Positions 24,885 to 33,107 of a stretch of 64,000 bases of DNA are shown here, piece by piece; within the stretch, counting starts at the first letter, position 1, and each line of letters opens with the position of its first letter. The translations under genes and the position numbers were made by a program. Under the pieces are notes generated by a model. The model saw only the letters and a program-made list of their open reading frames with translations, had not been told where the DNA came from and did no database searches. The DNA comes from CAZTBB01 sp964611755 (GTDB taxonomy: Bacteria; Pseudomonadota; Alphaproteobacteria; Micavibrionales; Micavibrionaceae): the NCBI GenBank assembly GCA_964611755.1, contig CAZTBB010000003.1, positions 38,807 through 102,806 on the forward strand. Direction: 5' to 3'.

Positions 24885-27800
24885 ATGACTTTTAACGGAC
24901 CAAATACAGAGCTAGATGCAGACCTTACAGGCCTTCCTGTAAACCCTGCTCTTATTGGCCAAGGCTTTCAGCAGCCTGATCAGAACCGCCGCGAAGAGCC
25001 GCAAAATTTTGTATTTTTGGCTTGGCTTTTGACGGCAATTGGTCAAAACATTACGCGCCCATCAACATCGGAGGCCGCTCTAAACACCGCGATTGCTCCT
25101 AATGAGGTGGCAACGCCAATCTTTAACACAACAACCCTTCCAGGTGTATCTGCAGAAGGTGGAGCAGTGTCTCCATTAGGAGCAGACTTTACAACTTCCT
25201 CTTCTGTAGGTGCACCTGACTCTTTTTCTTCTGCTGGTGCAGATCTAGAAACAGATGTTGTTGAAACAGATGCAGATATTGCCGCAGAAGGTGAAGACAT
25301 TCCAGACAATGAAATGGCTGAAATCTTTGCTGGAACACAATTAACGCGCAGTAATGGCCTTCGCGTCAGACTATCCGATGACACATGGTTTGATGGCACA
25401 TTGGACACAAGCTTCTACGGAGCTGAGCTAACCGACAGAAATATCGAGCATGCTGCCGATGTTTCCCCAGAATTCGCCAGAAGCTATGAAGCGGCCGCAC
25501 GTATAATGTGGGAATCTTTGGGTGGTGACCTCAATGGTACAACATTGGATGGTGATCCGATTTCAGAATTTTCTGCTAGAGACTGGCGCGATATCGGTCA
25601 GGATATCATGACACAGTTCAATATGAACACAGTGGCTACAGTTTCTATCACGTCACACATTCTTAGCCTACCGGAAGATGATCCTGCCCGTACAGCATTC
25701 CTGTACTTGATGGAAGTAAACGCTAACACACGCGTTATGCAGTGGGATACTGGTGGTCGTTTCTTTAATGGTACATTCCTTGGTGGTCACGTGACCGGAT
25801 TGAATGACTGGGCACAGGTTGGTGGTGGTGCTGGTGTAAATGCGGCAATGGTTGTTGCAACGGCAGGCTCAGGTGTCGCAGTAAAATCAGCAGGAACACA
25901 AGGTTTAAGGATTGCTCTAGCTCAAGCAGTAAGAGGCTCCAGTACGAATATAATAACACGTCAACTCGCAAGCGAAACATTTGAGCATGCAGGCAGAACT
26001 TTAACATTTGGCCAGGCGCGCAGAGAGATTCGTCAGGCAAACTTTCGTGCAGCACGCGGATATATAGCCGCAAATATTGCTATTGGTGCTGGCCAAGGTG
26101 GTACGATGGGCTACAGCTTTAACGCTGCACACCAAGGTGGAACCGGCGCAACATTCTCTACACTAGATCAAGGCCAAGCTCTTCTATCAGGAGGAACTGG
26201 GTTAGTTATTGGTGGTGGATTAGGTACCGTGATGGGCTTTGCTCCAGGATATTACAACGCCAACATTTCTCCTATGTTCAGATCAGATCAAGCTGTTCGC
26301 AGCTCTGTGAGCATCTTACAAGGTAGAGCAAGTGCAGCATTAAGCAGAGGCGACTATGTAAGAGCAGACGAAATTCTAACAACAGTAGATGCAACCCTTC
26401 GCCGTGAAGCAGCCGAAAGTACAACGCGACCTAGCGCCAGAAGAGCACTCGATGCTCTCGTTGAGAGATCAGATAGCCTCATGAACCGCTCCAACGGGTT
26501 ACATGTAAGACTAGGCAACTTAAATATTTTTGAGTGGACAGACGCGCAAAGAGCCGCTTACGCAGAGTTAAGCCCATCTGAGAGACTCGCCTTTAGAAAT
26601 GACCTCGCGGCGGCTGGTGATGATGATGGCATAGCTGCCGTCATGGCACGCATCACGCCAGAAGCCGACGATGTAACACCAACAAACACGACACCAGATG
26701 TTGATGCGCCTGAGGGTGCGGCACGTATCAATGAAACGCCTGACGAAGCGGCTGCCAGAGCACGTACAACGATGGGCGATAGCGTTGAAGGCACAGCGGA
26801 TGATGCCGCAGATGTAACAGTGGCACGCGCAGAGGATGCAATAACACCAGATGATATTGTTTCACCCGGAAACAATGCAGGCGATAGCATTACTGGTACA
26901 ACTGCTAAAGCTATTGATGATGCGGCCACAGATGGCGATGTTATTTCACTGCAAAGAGCAAGAGAACTTTCTGAATCACAAAATGCCATTGAAGATGCCA
27001 GCACTCGCCTACGTGCTGATATGGATCAGTTTGGTGATGATTTCACAGCTGTGCAATTTGGTCGCACAACTTGGAATGAGTTTGTATCTCTACTAGATGA
27101 TACAAATCCACAAGCCGCGAGATATTTCAGAGATCTTGAGGCCGTTGCACCTGAGCGCGTTGCTACTCTAACAAGAGCATTAGAAACAGAAACACCAATT
27201 GAAATTCCAACAACATATTACCGTGACTTAGAATTTAATCCTGTTCTCACAGTAAGACAAATTGATGACCTTCCGCCAGCAGGTGCCGCTCGTGCTTCAT
27301 TTGACAACCCAACCATGATGGCAGCAGCCGGCCGCTCTTCTTCAGATAATATTGATGTATCGGACGCTCTTCTCCGCCTATTGCGTGAGCGCAGAGAAAG
27401 CCCGGACACAGCTGCTTCCAGAGAAGCAATCGAACAACTCTCACCAGATGAGCAGCGTATTTACCAACAAGTTGTTGCAGGCAACGCAAATGGCGATGAC
27501 ATTATCCTAAGTGGCCGCGCACCGCGCACCATGTTGGATGACGGTGTAGATGCAGATGATGCAGCAACAAGTGCCGTAGCAAGAGAAGCTGGTGAAGAAG
27601 CAGATGATGCAACAGCAAGCGCCGTAGCAAGAGAAGCTGATGATAACGCAGATGATGCAACAGCAAGTGCAGCAGCACGAGAAACTGGTGAAGGCCAGCC
27701 ATCACAAAACGGGTATGGCCGGAGTGGCCGTGTACGAAGTGGTGCAGAGCGCGTTGAATTACCAGAAGCATCAGGTCAAACTTATAGCCCAAAATCTATT

Positions 27801-30800
27801 ATCCCGTTTGGTTTCATCAGACGTTTCTTTACCCCTCGCCAATTACGAGCACACAAAATCAGAGGTATGATGGAAAAAATCGCCGATGATTTAAAGCCAC
27901 ACTTAGAAGAGCTTTTTGGTAGCGGCCATCCAGATAAAGTTCAACTAGACAGAGTTTCCAGAGCAATTAGAAACTTGGACAGTGCTGATCCTAATTACAC
28001 CTCACAGCTTCAAGCATTAAGGGATCAGATTAAAGATCTCCCGGAAAGATCAGCGAGAAACAGGCTTAATGGTATTCTTAATGACATTAGCAAATTAGAT
28101 CCAAACGATACTAATTACAGCTCAAGACTTGCAAGAATCCATAGTGGACTTAATGAATTTGAAAATAATTCAGCCATTAGACAACTAGATGAGATAGTTG
28201 CAGAGATTAATGAACTAGATCCAAATAACCCTAATTATGCAGCACAACTGGCAGACTTACAGGACCGTTTAGGGCAACTTGGCCAAAGAGTAGATGAAGA
28301 ATTAGAGCGCCTAGGCCAGACAGCGGACGGACATCTGGGTCGACTAGGAAGAGAAGCAGATGTATCTCATAGAACCGAGCAACAGGGAATTATATCTCTT
28401 TTCCGAAGAATGACTGGGAAAGGCAGACGTTGGGATAATACGGGCTCTGCACATATATTGGCAGATCACCAAATCCAAGCGGCCGCTCGCTATGTAGAAG
28501 GTGCTCGCGCCGCAGGTCAGAGCCTAAGAACCCTTATCAGTGATATTGAGGGCGAATTAGCGACTAATGGGCGCGTAACTCAAAATAACATCACAGCTTT
28601 AGGTGAGTTGACCGAGCATGGAAGCGCGCAAGCTTATGTTGCTGGCATGCACAATATGCGCTCAGGCCCAAGTGCTTTAGCATGGTACAGAAGACAAGGC
28701 CTAGTGCGCAGCGTTGAAGAAGGCCTGTACCACTCACCTGAGAGAATTCATCAATACGCTAATAGTGGGATTGGCAACACAGAGAACATTGTTCTCGCCC
28801 AGATACTGCCAGCAAATATTATCATGCAATCCGGCCAAACAGAATCGGCTGCTGGTAGTATTCGCAAAGGTTTTTACAACGCCATTTCTACACTTCTTGA
28901 GAATGGTGGACACCATGAAGCCCTATGGGCTCTCGAAATGCGCTTTTTGCGTGCCATGCACGAAATGTCAGATGGCACAGGCCGTGTGGCAGCAATTCCT
29001 ACCGACCCTGATCTTTTTATCAAAGAGCTTTTAGATTTCACCTATGGTAATGGAAACCCTGGCAGCTCACCAATAACAGCTGAGATGATTGATGCCATGG
29101 GGAGAACAGCAACAGATAGAGGTTACGACCCATCATCAGCGCGCCTTGTAGTAAGCAATGGCGATCAAGAACTAGGACATTTCCTTAATATGTTAAGACA
29201 ATTGCACGCAGATGCAATTAAAGATCCTCAAGGTGGTGGAAATCGTATAGCCAATGCACGTTATGCTGAGCTTAATGGATCACGCGAAGTTTCACAGCGC
29301 TATAAAGAAAGAAATGATGGATTATTTACCAGAGTTCCTTACGGCGGAACCAGAGATGGATTATGGTCTCCAGCGCAAAATGATTTTACCACGCGTTATC
29401 AGGCCTTTAGCTTCCTCACCAGCTTGGTTGGTGCAGGTCCGATCAGACGTTCAAGCACAGAAGTAATTGGCCCGCAAGAATGGTTTAGACTTCTTCCTCG
29501 CTGGACACGAAGTGCCGTTGATGCTGATGGCCGTATCATCACAGGCGAAGGCGCAAGCCGATCAATTAATTGGAGATTAGCTTCTAATGTTCTTGCACCA
29601 ACACCTTATGGCCTAGGTTGGGGTGGATACATGCTCTACTCTGCAGCTTGGGATGCACAAGATGGCGAGCATTTTGAGTGGGAAAGCTATATTCCAGTAT
29701 ATGGTGTTGCTCACAATATTGTTGGCTTCTTCTTACCTCAAAATATGGTTGCTGAGCTTGAAGATAGAATCATTGAAGATCTTGCAAATGACAGAACGCC
29801 AGATGCCGATGAAGTAAACCGTCTCTTTGCTGCTTATGGCGCCAATGGATTGCATACAACCGAAGATGGTTACCAGCAAATCCCACAAGAAATCAGAGAT
29901 CTGTTAGGCATTACAAACCAAGGTGACCTTACATTAAGCGTTGCACAAGCAACATCTGAAATCCTTGGTGATGAAGCGATTAGACGCGCAGATCCTGAAG
30001 CAAGAGTTGATACAACAGCTACAGATGAGCGTCGCACTGATGCCGCAGCAGATGAGCGCCGCACAGATACACCTGTTGTAACAGGTCAAACAGGCAATCA
30101 GCAGCGCGGTGACGGCGTTGATGTTCGCGGCGGATTTACGCGTGTTACAGGTGATGGCGTTAGCCTTGATGAAGCAGGAAGAGCAGCGACAGGAACACTT
30201 GAGGCTGCGGGCCGTCTAGTCTTACCTCGCGAAGCCGAGCGCTACATGGGTACTGACTTCCTGAACTCAAATGCCGGTATTGCCCTACGCGGAACATTCT
30301 CAGGCATTACCAATATGGGTCGCGGCCTTTTGGATCGTGCCCGTGAAGATGATGGCACACGCCAGGTTGTTGGCTGGGGTGCGGGTCTTGGCCTAGCCTT
30401 CCTTCTTGGTCGCACAGGCTGGGTTGACAGCTTTATCGGCAGCATGCCAATCCTCAAGCATTTTAAGGGTGTACTGACACCAATCGCCATTGTGGGCATC
30501 GCCATCTGGGGTGGCGCAATGACTGGCCGTGCTTTGGGTGCCGAAAATGGTGATGCCGCAGTACAGGGCGCGACAACCGGCTCTGGCTCACACCTACCAA
30601 GACGCCTGCCAAGCATTTCTGCACAGGATATGGCTGATGCCTCACAGATCCGCATTCAAGGCCATGCTGACAACATGGTTTCAGAAAGCGTCTTGATTGT
30701 TGTTGGCAACGAAACATTCATGATCATGCAGCTTGATACAGATAACGCAAATGCCGCTTTGGCCGCACAATCCATCACAGTAGATGCTGATGGTCCTGGT

Positions 30801-31037
30801 GCTGGCGTAGCACAAGAGCTTATGGGCACAAATCACATTATTGATGGTGCATCTAACGGCATTCATATTCCGGCAGAACTTCTCAGAGAGGCTGGCCTGC
30901 CAACAGAAATCGACAGAGACGTTACACGTCATGTGCCAACAGGGTGGGATGATGGCTCTGACTTTGTTATCACACGTGTAAGTGATGACATGGATCGCAT
31001 TGGCCTCGAAGCGTTTACTGGCCCTGAGCAGTCCTAA
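24885..31037 (+). CDS. Giant unknown protein (2050 residues)
   Basis: No family recognised. Without a signal peptide it begins with a disordered, Thr/Asn-rich part and a short hydrophobic segment at about 42-53. Gly/Ala-rich hydrophobic stretches follow at about 305-337, 391-412 and 432-457. An acidic Ala/Thr region holds three copies of an ADDATASAVARE-type repeat (about 889-935). A helical part has three copies of a repeat built on LDPNDPNY (about 1020-1130). After a long soluble region, a hydrophobic block at about 1830-1888 (GAGLGLAFLLG, PIAIVGIAIWGGAMTG) precedes a final domain. The frame is open throughout. Arg is often coded by AGA, unlike its neighbours, which prefer CGC/CGT. Scale and membrane blocks suggest a surface, secreted or toxin-like protein, but that is inference. 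Confidence 0.85.
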   Translation: MTFNGPNTELDADLTGLPVNPALIGQGFQQPDQNRREEPQNFVFLAWLLTAIGQNITRPSTSEAALNTAIAPNEVATPIFNTTTLPGVSAEGGAVSPLGADFTTSSSVGAPDSFSSAGADLETDVVETDADIAAEGEDIPDNEMAEIFAGTQLTRSNGLRVRLSDDTWFDGTLDTSFYGAELTDRNIEHAADVSPEFARSYEAAARIMWESLGGDLNGTTLDGDPISEFSARDWRDIGQDIMTQFNMNTVATVSITSHILSLPEDDPARTAFLYLMEVNANTRVMQWDTGGRFFNGTFLGGHVTGLNDWAQVGGGAGVNAAMVVATAGSGVAVKSAGTQGLRIALAQAVRGSSTNIITRQLASETFEHAGRTLTFGQARREIRQANFRAARGYIAANIAIGAGQGGTMGYSFNAAHQGGTGATFSTLDQGQALLSGGTGLVIGGGLGTVMGFAPGYYNANISPMFRSDQAVRSSVSILQGRASAALSRGDYVRADEILTTVDATLRREAAESTTRPSARRALDALVERSDSLMNRSNGLHVRLGNLNIFEWTDAQRAAYAELSPSERLAFRNDLAAAGDDDGIAAVMARITPEADDVTPTNTTPDVDAPEGAARINETPDEAAARARTTMGDSVEGTADDAADVTVARAEDAITPDDIVSPGNNAGDSITGTTAKAIDDAATDGDVISLQRARELSESQNAIEDASTRLRADMDQFGDDFTAVQFGRTTWNEFVSLLDDTNPQAARYFRDLEAVAPERVATLTRALETETPIEIPTTYYRDLEFNPVLTVRQIDDLPPAGAARASFDNPTMMAAAGRSSSDNIDVSDALLRLLRERRESPDTAASREAIEQLSPDEQRIYQQVVAGNANGDDIILSGRAPRTMLDDGVDADDAATSAVAREAGEEADDATASAVAREADDNADDATASAAARETGEGQPSQNGYGRSGRVRSGAERVELPEASGQTYSPKSIIPFGFIRRFFTPRQLRAHKIRGMMEKIADDLKPHLEELFGSGHPDKVQLDRVSRAIRNLDSADPNYTSQLQALRDQIKDLPERSARNRLNGILNDISKLDPNDTNYSSRLARIHSGLNEFENNSAIRQLDEIVAEINELDPNNPNYAAQLADLQDRLGQLGQRVDEELERLGQTADGHLGRLGREADVSHRTEQQGIISLFRRMTGKGRRWDNTGSAHILADHQIQAAARYVEGARAAGQSLRTLISDIEGELATNGRVTQNNITALGELTEHGSAQAYVAGMHNMRSGPSALAWYRRQGLVRSVEEGLYHSPERIHQYANSGIGNTENIVLAQILPANIIMQSGQTESAAGSIRKGFYNAISTLLENGGHHEALWALEMRFLRAMHEMSDGTGRVAAIPTDPDLFIKELLDFTYGNGNPGSSPITAEMIDAMGRTATDRGYDPSSARLVVSNGDQELGHFLNMLRQLHADAIKDPQGGGNRIANARYAELNGSREVSQRYKERNDGLFTRVPYGGTRDGLWSPAQNDFTTRYQAFSFLTSLVGAGPIRRSSTEVIGPQEWFRLLPRWTRSAVDADGRIITGEGASRSINWRLASNVLAPTPYGLGWGGYMLYSAAWDAQDGEHFEWESYIPVYGVAHNIVGFFLPQNMVAELEDRIIEDLANDRTPDADEVNRLFAAYGANGLHTTEDGYQQIPQEIRDLLGITNQGDLTLSVAQATSEILGDEAIRRADPEARVDTTATDERRTDAAADERRTDTPVVTGQTGNQQRGDGVDVRGGFTRVTGDGVSLDEAGRAATGTLEAAGRLVLPREAERYMGTDFLNSNAGIALRGTFSGITNMGRGLLDRAREDDGTRQVVGWGAGLGLAFLLGRTGWVDSFIGSMPILKHFKGVLTPIAIVGIAIWGGAMTGRALGAENGDAAVQGATTGSGSHLPRRLPSISAQDMADASQIRIQGHADNMVSESVLIVVGNETFMIMQLDTDNANAALAAQSITVDADGPGAGVAQELMGTNHIIDGASNGIHIPAELLREAGLPTEIDRDVTRHVPTGWDDGSDFVITRVSDDMDRIGLEAFTGPEQS
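27546..27695 (+). repeat. Three tandem ~17-codon repeats in the giant gene
   Basis: Three near-identical units encoding (A/D)DDA(A/T)(T/A)SAxARE(A/T), spaced by 15-18 codons and with closely similar bases (gatgatgcaacagcaag recurs). Recent in-frame duplication is likely; the encoded stretch is acidic and probably disordered. Confidence 0.75.
27946..28275 (+). repeat. Three degenerate ~42-residue helical repeats in the giant gene
   Basis: Each unit reads roughly L-x2-I-x3-I-x2-LD-(S/P)-(A/N)-D-x-NY-x-(S/A)-x-L-x2-(L/I), with NLDSADPNY, KLDPNDTNY and ELDPNNPNY as the three anchors. They predict helix-turn-helix units, perhaps a coiled or solenoid spacer. The bases have diverged, so they are older than the repeats at 27546. 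Confidence 0.7.
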
Positions 31038-31120
31038 TCAGCCAGTATCAAACAGCCATTTTTAGCCAATTTTAACCAAAAGCCTTTATCCTCATAATTG
31101 ATGATGATATCTTTGATTTT

Positions 31121-31166
31121 GTATGATTCTCATCATACGCAACCCCTTTGCCTGCCGTCCGGCGGG
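31121..31166 (+). repeat. Two tandem hairpins upstream of the gene at 31197
   Basis: GTATGAT-TCTC-ATCATAC at 31121-31138 is a perfect 7-bp stem. CCTGCC-GTCC-GGCGGG at 31151-31166 is a 6-bp GC stem (one wobble) with a tetraloop, strikingly GC-rich for this region and flanked by TTG and GGCAA. Neither is followed by a T-run. They may be a REP-like element or an operator; only one copy is seen here. Confidence 0.45.
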
Positions 31167-31196
31167 TGGCAACCCAAAAAGCGCTAAAAAAATACG

Positions 31197-31586
31197 ATGT
31201 CCGATAACGACGATAGCCATAACGAAGAAGAAAAACCGGCAAAAACCATCACATCCGTGAAGGCCGACTTTGATTCCGATAGTGCCAAGAAACAATCCCT
31301 GTTCAAGCCGGAAGAAATGGATATTTATGTGAATAAATCCACACGCGATGCCTATATTTTTTACGGTAAAACAATCGATAAAGAGATTGAAAAACTGGTT
31401 TACGATCCGCAAGATCATAGCGTCACCGTGGTCATGAAAAACGGCATCGAAATGGATTTAGGTGTTAAAATTCAATGGCTTGTACGCCCCTACTTCACCA
31501 AAGCAGGCGAAATTTTCATTGTTCAGACCAAGAACGGGGAAACTGTTGACGGGTTTAGCGTCCCCTTGGAGCATAAAAAGCCATAG
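31197..31586 (+). CDS. Unknown cytoplasmic protein, paralogue of the next gene
   Basis: 129 residues with a charged N-terminal tail (MSDNDDSHNEEEKPAK) and a compact, probably beta-rich domain from about 40 (MDIYVNKSTRDAYIFYG through GFSVPLEHKK). No family recognised. The ending GETVDGFSVPLEHKKP has the same layout as the gene at 31645 (GEAREGKYIPLIIHKSE). No clear Shine-Dalgarno; ATG 31197 is the only early start. Confidence 0.6.
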   Translation: MSDNDDSHNEEEKPAKTITSVKADFDSDSAKKQSLFKPEEMDIYVNKSTRDAYIFYGKTIDKEIEKLVYDPQDHSVTVVMKNGIEMDLGVKIQWLVRPYFTKAGEIFIVQTKNGETVDGFSVPLEHKKP

Positions 31587-31644
31587 AGCCGCCTAAAACG
31601 ATGATATTGCAAGCACCACCCGATTATATGCTATAGTGGCCCAT

Positions 31645-32007
31645 ATGAGCGAAAATACCGACATAACACCGCAAAAAGAGTATGGAAAGATCCTTGATTT
31701 CTTTGATCATGGCGGTGATGAGCGTGCCGATTTTGAAATTGCCATCCGCGATGATTACAGCGTTGTGTTCTTTCATGACAAGCCGTTTCGCTTCCCGCTC
31801 TCATGGTTCGAATTTGATTTGGGAAACAATAACTTAGAACTCATTTCCGAAGATGGAGAAATGCGCGAAATCGGCCTTCCGTTGCGCCAGGATATTGCCA
31901 AATATATGCAAAATGCTCACCAAATATTAACCATTTTCATGGACAATGAAACAGGTGAGGCAAGGGAAGGGAAATATATCCCATTAATCATTCACAAAAG
32001 TGAATAA
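31645..32007 (+). CDS. Unknown cytoplasmic protein, paralogue of the previous gene
   Basis: 120 residues from ATG 31645 (MSENTDITPQKE); an in-frame GTG at 31636 is less likely. No signal peptide or membrane helix. The domain from about 33 (FEIAIRDDYSVVFF, ELISEDGEMREIGLPL, then IPLIIHK) shares order, length and end with the preceding gene, which suggests an old tandem duplication. Function unknown. Confidence 0.6.
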   Translation: MSENTDITPQKEYGKILDFFDHGGDERADFEIAIRDDYSVVFFHDKPFRFPLSWFEFDLGNNNLELISEDGEMREIGLPLRQDIAKYMQNAHQILTIFMDNETGEAREGKYIPLIIHKSE

Positions 32008-32053
32008 ATAAAAAAAACTCCCGTCACGCCGCACATGATAGAGGAGAGTATTA

Positions 32054-32203
32054 ATGACATTAACTGTAATCGCATCCCAAGCTTTTGCAGCCTTACCGAA
32101 AGGCGCGGAGCTTATCGAAAAAATGGGGGCAGAATTGACCACAGACAAAAATGCCGAGCTGGATGTTAAAACCAACCCGGCACTCGATACATTTGACATG
32201 TAA
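32054..32203 (+). CDS. Very small unknown protein (49 residues)
   Basis: Short frame encoding MTLTVIASQAFAALPKGAEL and ending in LDTFDM, with a strong ribosome site GAGGAGAG at 32041-32048, five bases before the ATG. It stops 9 bases before the convergent gene at 32213. No family recognised, no membrane segment. The good start signal and biased composition support translation; no function can be offered. Confidence 0.5.
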   Translation: MTLTVIASQAFAALPKGAELIEKMGAELTTDKNAELDVKTNPALDTFDM

Positions 32204-32212
32204 GAATACTGT

Positions 32213-32959
32213 TTATTCTTCTGAAACAGTTTCTTCAGAAACATCCGCCTCTGCCTGAACAGGCTCTGGCGGCTCTTCATTAACAACATCAGCAGGCGCC
32301 TCAGTCACCAAGTTTTCAGCATGTTCATCATCGCACCATACGCGCATCACGATGTCACCTGACTTTTCTACATTGATACGCCCGTCAACAGCTGCACCAA
32401 CTGGAACACCTTCTGCGCCATCATAAATACGCACAACATCACCAAGAGCATTTAGCTCTTCTGCCGATACCTTCTGCCCAACCAAAGATGGGTACTTGCA
32501 TTCTGCTGCAAGCTCCTCAAATGTCGGGCCTTCTTCTACAAGTGATTCGATGGGCTCGATCTCACCTTGTGTTTGCTCGGTCTCGGTTACGTCCGCTACA
32601 GCGTCTGAAACGCTTTCAACAACAGGCTCAGCCAGAGCTTCAGTGGCTTCAGAAACGCTCTCAGCCGCATCGCCTGCCGCCTCAACTGCTTGTTCTACAG
32701 CACTTTCCGCAGCCTCGGAAGCACTCTCCATGCTCTCTTGCATGGCATCGGCAACCATATCCAGACCTGAACTCTGAGCGGCCTCTGCCTGCTCTGTTGC
32801 TTGTGCGGCATCATCCGCAATAGCCATCTGCGTCACTGATGGGTTTTGTGTTACATAAAACGCGCCTGCGCCCCCAACGAGAGCAACAAGCAAAACAGCC
32901 CATAAGCTAGCGCTTGATTTCTTCTGTGCTTCTTTTACATCAACATCCTTATCGCTCAT
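32213..32959 (-). CDS. Membrane-anchored protein with a C-terminal I78-type peptidase-inhibitor domain
   Basis: 248 residues. One N-terminal helix at about 18-37 (SLWAVLLVALVGGAGAFYV) with the short Lys/Asp-rich end inside. A long Ala/Glu/Ser stretch (about 50-135, many EAAESA-like units) is probably an extended helix across the periplasm. The C-terminal domain begins CKYPSLVGQKVSAEEL and ends GDIVMRVWCDDEH: the Cys-LVGQ start, the RxxxxG centre, the (R)INVE strand and the RVWC end are hallmarks of peptidase inhibitor family I78. Acidic tail after it. Role inferred: guarding against proteases in the envelope. Confidence 0.7.
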   Translation of the reverse strand: MSDKDVDVKEAQKKSSASLWAVLLVALVGGAGAFYVTQNPSVTQMAIADDAAQATEQAEAAQSSGLDMVADAMQESMESASEAAESAVEQAVEAAGDAAESVSEATEALAEPVVESVSDAVADVTETEQTQGEIEPIESLVEEGPTFEELAAECKYPSLVGQKVSAEELNALGDVVRIYDGAEGVPVGAAVDGRINVEKSGDIVMRVWCDDEHAENLVTEAPADVVNEEPPEPVQAEADVSEETVSEE

Positions 32960-33107
32960 TTTTATCTCCTAGATTTCTCAATTAAAGCTTGGATTAACTT
33001 ATTCTTGTGCCAATAAACACAATTGTGCGCCATTGGTAAAGAGAAAAGCATGCCTGCACATCATTTTCCTTTTGCTATGCACCCGTAAAATAACTATAAA
33101 ACTCTCT

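Noticed and set aside
32041..32060. Hairpin burying the ribosome site of the 49-residue gene (ACTCCC with GGAGAGT)
   Set aside because: Only six pairs with a bulge and a 21-base loop; too weak.
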